This document shows, in pieces, positions 7,041 to 10,658 of a stretch of DNA of 10,658 nucleotides; within the stretch, counting starts at the first letter, position 1; the number at the start of each line of letters is the position of its first letter. A program made the translations under genes and the position numbers. Source of the DNA: Phoronis ovalis (taxonomy: Eukaryota > Phoronida > Phoronidae); NCBI GenBank assembly GCA_028565635.1, contig JAOXYB010061334.1:1-10658 (forward strand), read 5' to 3'. The notes under the pieces were generated by a model. The model ran no database searches. It was not told the origin of the DNA and was given only the letters and a program-made list of their open reading frames with translations.

Positions 7041-7551
7041 GTAACACTTTACCCAGATCCTTCTTAACTAAACTTTAACATTTTTTTTTTTGTGTGTTTA
7101 TGGTTTTTGAATAAAACTTCATTAAAATCAGTTCAAAATAAGTATTTATTGAATTATTAACATCTAGGCTTTCCACTGTTTTCTAAATCTCGTGTGTAAA
7201 ACGGACAATTTTATTTATAAATAATGTCAATACCTTTGATCTTTAAATTGTATCGCTGTTATTAAAATGTATTCTGTTCTTTGTAGGAATCCTTGAACAT
7301 AACCATAAAAAAGCCTAAATATTATTTTTCAGAAATCAAATATTTTGTATAATTAATTATTTCAATAAACTTTAGGCTTTATTCTTGGAATTTCAAATTG
7401 TTTAAAAAGTGCAGAATCTCCGCAGCATTGCATAACATTAATCACAGGTTTACTATACTTCAACTAAAAATGTAATAAAATATAAACATAACTGAAGGTT
7501 TCTTAAGAAAATGAAACAAATTTGCCAACTTCAATACTTTTTGCCTTACAG
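7041..7551 (+). other. Intron (511 nt, phase 0)
   Basis: Donor GTAACA; acceptor TTGCCTTACAG ends at 7551. It holds a poly-T run near 7081-7091 and a 10-bp inverted repeat, AAAGCCTAAA (7310-7319) and TTTAGGCTTT (7371-7380). No gene is seen. Confidence 0.7.
7310..7380. repeat. Short inverted repeat in intron
   Basis: Exact 10-bp arms AAAGCCTAAA and TTTAGGCTTT around a ~51-bp AT-rich spacer. It is too short to call a transposon end. Confidence 0.4.
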
Positions 7552-7797
7552 TTTGTGAGTCATGAATTTGTACAAAGACATTTGAGTGAGAAATTTTATG
7601 GACGCTCACCAACACAACGAAGGTATTTCTTGAACCACTCAAATTTAACAAAGCTACTATTGTGCTGTTTGCTTGCACCTATGGGAATTTTGATGGTTAT
7701 TGGTTATATTTTGTTTGGTGGCTTTGATTCACTGTACAAACAAGATGATTCAAAATCTCGTGGAAATTCAACTGCAAAATATGAAGAAAGAATAAAG
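7552..7797 (+). CDS. TRPC-like exon: pre-S1 segment
   Basis: The exon has 82 codons, phase 0 to 0, acceptor CTTACAG and donor AAG|GTAATA. FVSHEFVQRHLSEKFYG corresponds to TRPC 'FVAHPNCQQ.L...WY', at the end of the cytosolic linker. Residues 32-55 (LTKLLLCCLLAPMGILMVIGYILF) form a strongly hydrophobic segment. It matches the pre-S1/elbow helices of TRPC ('AVKFLAVFGVSIGLPFLAIAYWIAP'), which lie in the inner leaflet. Residues 57-82 (FDSLYKQDDSKSRGNST...ERIK) are hydrophilic and longer than the corresponding linker in vertebrate TRPCs, which run directly from this helix to the 'R.PF.KF' motif. This insert may be cytosolic. Confidence 0.9.
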
Positions 7798-8214
7798 GTA
7801 ATATTGAATATCCAATGTTCGTAGTTTTGGTGGGAAGTTAATTCAGATTCCATCCTTCTATTTGTGCATGTGGCAGCAGTTGATGGAAAGAAAATCACTA
7901 GATGAGTTTCTGTCATATCTGATGAATATTTGAAGCACTATGATGTTGTAAGTGTCAAAGTAAATTGAATTTTGGCTGTCGTCAAGTTATTTAGACATAT
8001 TTTTTATATTTGGCACATTTAAGGGAATCTCTTAAGGGCAAGAATCACTCTGAATAAAACCTATTTATTAATTATCACTGTAGTATCTTGTTAGGGATTC
8101 GTGTCATCCACAATTAATAAGAATTTGTAAGTAAATTTGCTTTTGAATAGGGAAAGAAAAAAGGAAATAGCTTAGTTGCCATTAATTACAATCATGCTGT
8201 ATTTTATATTCCAG
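7798..8214 (+). other. Intron (417 nt, phase 0)
   Basis: Donor GTAATA; acceptor TATTCCAG ends at 8214. It is AT-rich, and nothing is recognised in it. Confidence 0.7.
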
Positions 8215-8419
8215 TTGCCATGGTACAAGTTGCCCTTCTTCTACATCAACAGTTTGAAATTCCCTGTCGTTAAGTTCTATACTCATACAACATGGTACTT
8301 CATTTTTCTCATAGTCCTTATCTTATCCACTTTTCGTATTGGAAAACTTACCAAGGTTCCTACTGAGAGAAATTCTTCGATGACTTGGGATCAGGTGTTT
8401 ATCTTGTGCTACATATGTG
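8215..8419 (+). CDS. TRPC-like exon: S1 and first half of S2
   Basis: The exon has 68 codons plus one base (phase 0 to 1), acceptor TATTCCAG and donor TGTG|GTAAGT. NSLKFPVVKFYTHTTWYFIF corresponds to TRPC 'R.PFMKF..HA.SF..FL', the start of S1. Residues 18-40 are the S1 membrane span. The segment RIGKLTKVPTERNSS is the S1-S2 extracellular loop, with NSS as a potential N-glycosylation site. MTWDQVFILCYIC begins S2, matching 'F.WTEMLIM.WVLG'. S2 is split by the intron, and the Gly codon is shared with the next exon. Confidence 0.92.
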
Positions 8420-9197
8420 GTAAGTAAAAGAATTGACATTGGAATAATAGTTTTTTAGCATGCCATGAATATCAGCAACATGGAAAAGAGCTACCTTGCA
8501 AATCATTTTATCAGCCTAGTGTGACAAATGAAAGGACCCATGCTGTTATTGATAGTAGAAATGTACTTGAGGATTGGTAATATTTTAATGTATATAGTAC
8601 TGTTGATCAGTTGCATGGAAAACTGTTGCACTATTGTGTTAAGGGGGCTAGATCCATTCGAATAATTTGTTCACACTTTATACTTTGAGCTTAATTTTGG
8701 GTAGTTAAATAAATAGATAGACTAATATATGTATACATTTTCGGAAAGATGTTAATAAAAGTATTATTAAAAATTACTTTTGCTTGTCTTTCACATGTTA
8801 TGTACCAGCAAAGAGGCCATTTTGGGTGAAAAGTAAGTGCAACACCTCGAAACAAAGCTGAAACTTGGCTAAAATTTACTTCTAATAGTGAAATCTAATA
8901 AAATGTCTCTACGTAAGTTACTATCTTTCCAAAATGTATACTTTTGCTTCGTTATCTTTTCATTTAAGTGTCAAAATTTTACCAGAACTTTATAATTCCA
9001 ATAAGTTGTGCCAATTGATGCTTGCCCCATTAATTTGATCTTGACTGTAGTAATTTATCTGACTGTAAGATTGAAGGAATTTTACATTACAAACAAGGTA
9101 TTCACAAATTTTACTTCAGTCCAAAGTTTTTCACTATTTGATGAAAAGTTAAAATTAGAGAGGACTGTATAAAATATTTAAATTTATTATTTTACAG
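8420..9197 (+). other. Intron (778 nt, phase 1)
   Basis: Donor GTAAGT; acceptor TTATTTTACAG ends at 9197. It carries a diverged block (about 8860-9010, including TTATCTTTTCATTTAAGTGTC at 8960-8980) similar to blocks in the 3319-5320 intron. Confidence 0.7.
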
Positions 9198-9416
9198 GTT
9201 ATGCATGGGCGGAAGTAAAACAGTTATACACGCGTGGTGTGTATCATTATTTCCAAAGTATATACAACTGGCTAGACACTTCCATGATTATTTTGTATTG
9301 GTCCTCTTATGCCTGTAGATTTACCGCATTTGTTAACTCTGCAGATGCCCTACAGTATCAAAGAGAACATCCAATTGGTCCTTACCCAAGAAATGTGCAG
9401 TATTATTTAGAACCAA
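9198..9416 (+). CDS. TRPC-like exon: end of S2, S2-S3 and S3
   Basis: The exon is phase 1 to 1, acceptor TTTTACAG and donor CCAA|GTATGT. GYAWAEVKQLYTRGVYHYFQ and SIYNWLDTSMIILYWSSYAC match TRPC 'GM.WSECKE.W..G...Y....WN.LDF.MLSIF.A.F.AR'. S2 ends near VKQLY and S3 spans about WLDTSMIILYWSSYACRFTAFV. The tail, from NSADALQYQ to YYLEP, is the S3-S4 extracellular loop, matching '..A..Y......'. The four positions that bind Ca2+ in TRPC4/5 are E (9212-9214), Q (9221-9223), N (9266-9268) and D (9275-9277), at exactly the family spacing (0, +3, +18, +21). The second is Gln instead of the usual Glu. Confidence 0.93.
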
Positions 9417-10021
9417 GTATGTATGAATTTTGCATATTTTGAAAATAATACCGTGACTGTTTGTCTGTAATTATGTAACCAAATAATGTATTTATTACTA
9501 AATCAGTTTATTATCAAGGTTTAATATTACCTTCTTTTTGTATCAGTGCTGTGTAAGAACTTCAACATCTAGATAACTAAAAAGCATAGCTATATAGACC
9601 CCATCTATAAAAAATATTCAATTGAATTGTACTTACGGTTATGATGAACAGTCTTGGATTTGCTTGATGTTTGTATTTTTATTGCCAAAAAGCAAAATTA
9701 TAGTGGAAACTGGTAAATAAATGATATATTAGCGGTATTTTTGTCAAATCCAATTTACAGTGCCACTTCTGAAGTATATTTCTTTGTTCAAAACAAAAGT
9801 TGCAATTTTTCATAATTGATCTAAAAAATAGCAATTTTTGACACTGATGTAAAATTTGAATGAAGAAAAACAAGATATGGACTTAACATCTATTTCCTGG
9901 CATACAGTGTTAACTTACAACTTTGTCCACATCAACGTTATTTTTATCACAAGTATTAATATAGGTAATTGAAGTGAGTAGATGCATAAAGTGTAATAGG
10001 ATATCATGTAATTCATTTCAG
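9417..10021 (+). other. Intron (605 nt, phase 1)
   Basis: Donor GTATGT; acceptor TTCATTTCAG ends at 10021. It is AT-rich, and nothing is recognised in it. Confidence 0.7.
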
Positions 10022-10159
10022 ACCGTTATAACTGGGATGGTTTTGACCCCGAGATTATTGCTGACAGCTTATATGCAGTTGCAAATGTAATAAGCTTTGC
10101 TAGACTGTCATACATCTTGCCTGCATTTGAAACACTAGGCCCACTGCTTGTGGTGCTAG
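10022..10159 (+). CDS. TRPC-like exon: S4 and start of S4-S5 linker
   Basis: The exon is phase 1 to 1, acceptor ATTTCAG and donor CTAG|GTTAGT. The shared codon gives Asn, then RYNWDGFDPEIIADSLYAVA and NVISFARLSYILPAFETLGP. This is one of the best-conserved TRPC stretches ('[39 protein letters not shown]'). S4 carries a single Arg (in SFARLSY), as in other TRPCs, fitting a channel that is not strongly voltage-gated. The exon stops at the Gly of the S4-S5 linker motif. The next exon, expected to start with the rest of that Gly codon and RT/RM.., is beyond the window. Confidence 0.95.
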
Positions 10160-10379
10160 GTTAGTCAGACTTTTATATTTACATGAAAAAGTGAATGTTG
10201 TTTAGCATGCTACCCCCATGTACCAACAATTTAATAATTATTAATAAGTATATTTTATAAATCATGAAAAATATGTTCTCCCAAGACTTTGTTTGTTCCA
10301 CATGTTTCAAATTAAAGCTTTATTGTAGCCCCAGCAGTAGGCTGGATGTACTTTGGATTTACCCTGCAACCGCCGCATC
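10160..10379 (+). other. Start of the next intron
   Basis: Follows donor GTTAGT. No exon resembling the S4-S5 linker or S5 was found before the window end. A CCCCAGCAG-containing stretch at about 10329 was checked and rejected. Confidence 0.6.
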
Positions 10380-10658
10380 TGCCGCGTCAGATTCACTGTT
10401 ATCGCGATATCTCAATAAGGGAATGTGATATCCAAATCGTATATTACTTGCATATTGACAATGAACCATATTGATTTTGGGGTCATTCAGAACCAAAATG
10501 GCCGACTGGCGTCCACATGAAGCGGGTCAAATTCACTATTAGTGGGATATGTATTTCAAGAATGGAATGTGTTATCCATTGGAAATTTAAATATTATATT
10601 ACATTCATAGTGACAATGAAGCCTTTTGATTTTGGGGTCATTTGAAACCAATATGGCT
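10380..10658. repeat. Tandem repeat, ~140-155-bp unit, two copies, runs off right edge
   Basis: GTCAGATTCACTGTTA (about 10386) recurs as GTCAAATTCACTATTA (about 10526), 140 bp later. GATTTTGGGGTCATT (about 10473) recurs at about 10628, 155 bp later. Between these anchors GGAATGTG.TATCC, TATATTAC and GACAATGAA are shared in the same order. The two copies are clearly diverged and differ by an indel of about 15 bp. This is satellite-like or repeat-derived intron sequence. Confidence 0.8.

Larger units (their letters stand above)
2288..10159 (+). other. Composite gene model: TRPC-like channel, 5' and 3' incomplete, ten candidate exons
   Basis: Proposed exon chain: 2288-2361, 2962-3318, 5321-5531, 5890-5930, 6033-6392, 6864-7040, 7552-7797, 8215-8419, 9198-9416, 10022-10159. 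I checked phase by hand: intron phases in order are 0, 0, 1, 0, 0, 0, 0, 1, 1, and the last exon ends in phase 1. No stop occurs in any exon in the chosen frame, and every intron is GT-AG. From 5321 onward membership in one TRPC gene is well supported, because the translated order follows the family from TRP_2 to the S4-S5 linker. The first two exons are joined only by phase and position. The protein would be a plasma-membrane cation channel subunit, tetrameric in known TRPCs. The pore half is outside the window. No start codon or promoter is identified. Confidence 0.8.

Noticed and set aside
10329-10380. Possible next exon after TTGTAG (reads APAVGWMYFGFTLQPP)
   Set aside because: TRPC should continue with R(T/M)..DI.KF after the S4-S5 glycine. 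This does not match, and it merges into the repeat starting near 10380.
1-10658. Bacterial or phage features, CRISPR arrays, operons
   Set aside because: Exon-intron structure, a Pol III SINE and animal channel homology show eukaryotic DNA. No regularly spaced identical repeats are present.

Overview
This is an AT-rich genomic window from an animal, most likely a non-vertebrate metazoan. It contains no bacterial-type operon. It holds nine or ten exons, all on the + strand, each bounded by GT/AG splice sites, with introns of about 100 bp to 2 kb. A tRNA-derived SINE, a hAT-like non-autonomous element and satellite-like DNA fit a marine invertebrate genome, but I cannot name the species.

The main gene is a TRPC-family (canonical transient receptor potential) cation channel, of which the window holds the N-terminal half. 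Seven exons (5321-5531, 5890-5930, 6033-6392, 6864-7040, 7552-7797, 8215-8419, 9198-9416) plus 10022-10159 read through in one frame. They encode, in order, the TRP_2 domain with its PKPH..C....C metal-site region, the linker and connecting helices, the pre-S1 hydrophobic segment, S1, S2, S3, S4 and the start of the S4-S5 linker. The last exon stops inside the 'LGP..LG' motif that begins the S4-S5 linker. S5, pore, S6, TRP box and C-terminal coiled coil must lie beyond the right edge.

The N-terminal side is unusual. Two further exons lie upstream in phase with the channel: 2962-3318, an unrecognised 119-codon linker, and 2288-2361, which encodes the C-terminal half of a SNAP-25-type Qb SNARE helix. 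I see no ankyrin repeats, which normally precede TRP_2 in TRPC proteins. Phases match at every junction, so the simplest reading of the sequence alone is a SNARE-helix/TRPC chimeric transcript. An exon from a separate, interrupted SNAP-25-like gene cannot be excluded. An open stretch ending in a stop codon that overlaps AATAAA (3545-3661) could be an alternative short 3' end.

Two metal sites known from TRPC structures each lack one ligand: Cys to Ala in the cytosolic zinc site, and Glu to Gln in the S2-S3 calcium site.

Layout: 1-120 degenerate ~30-bp repeat; 752-1216 hAT-like MITE; 1217-2287 no confident gene; 2288-3318 SNARE-like exon and linker exon; 3319-5320 long intron with a possible alternative 3' end; 5321-10159 TRPC exons, with a minus-strand SINE at about 6583-6836 in one intron; 10380-10658 start of a ~140-155-bp tandem repeat running off the window.
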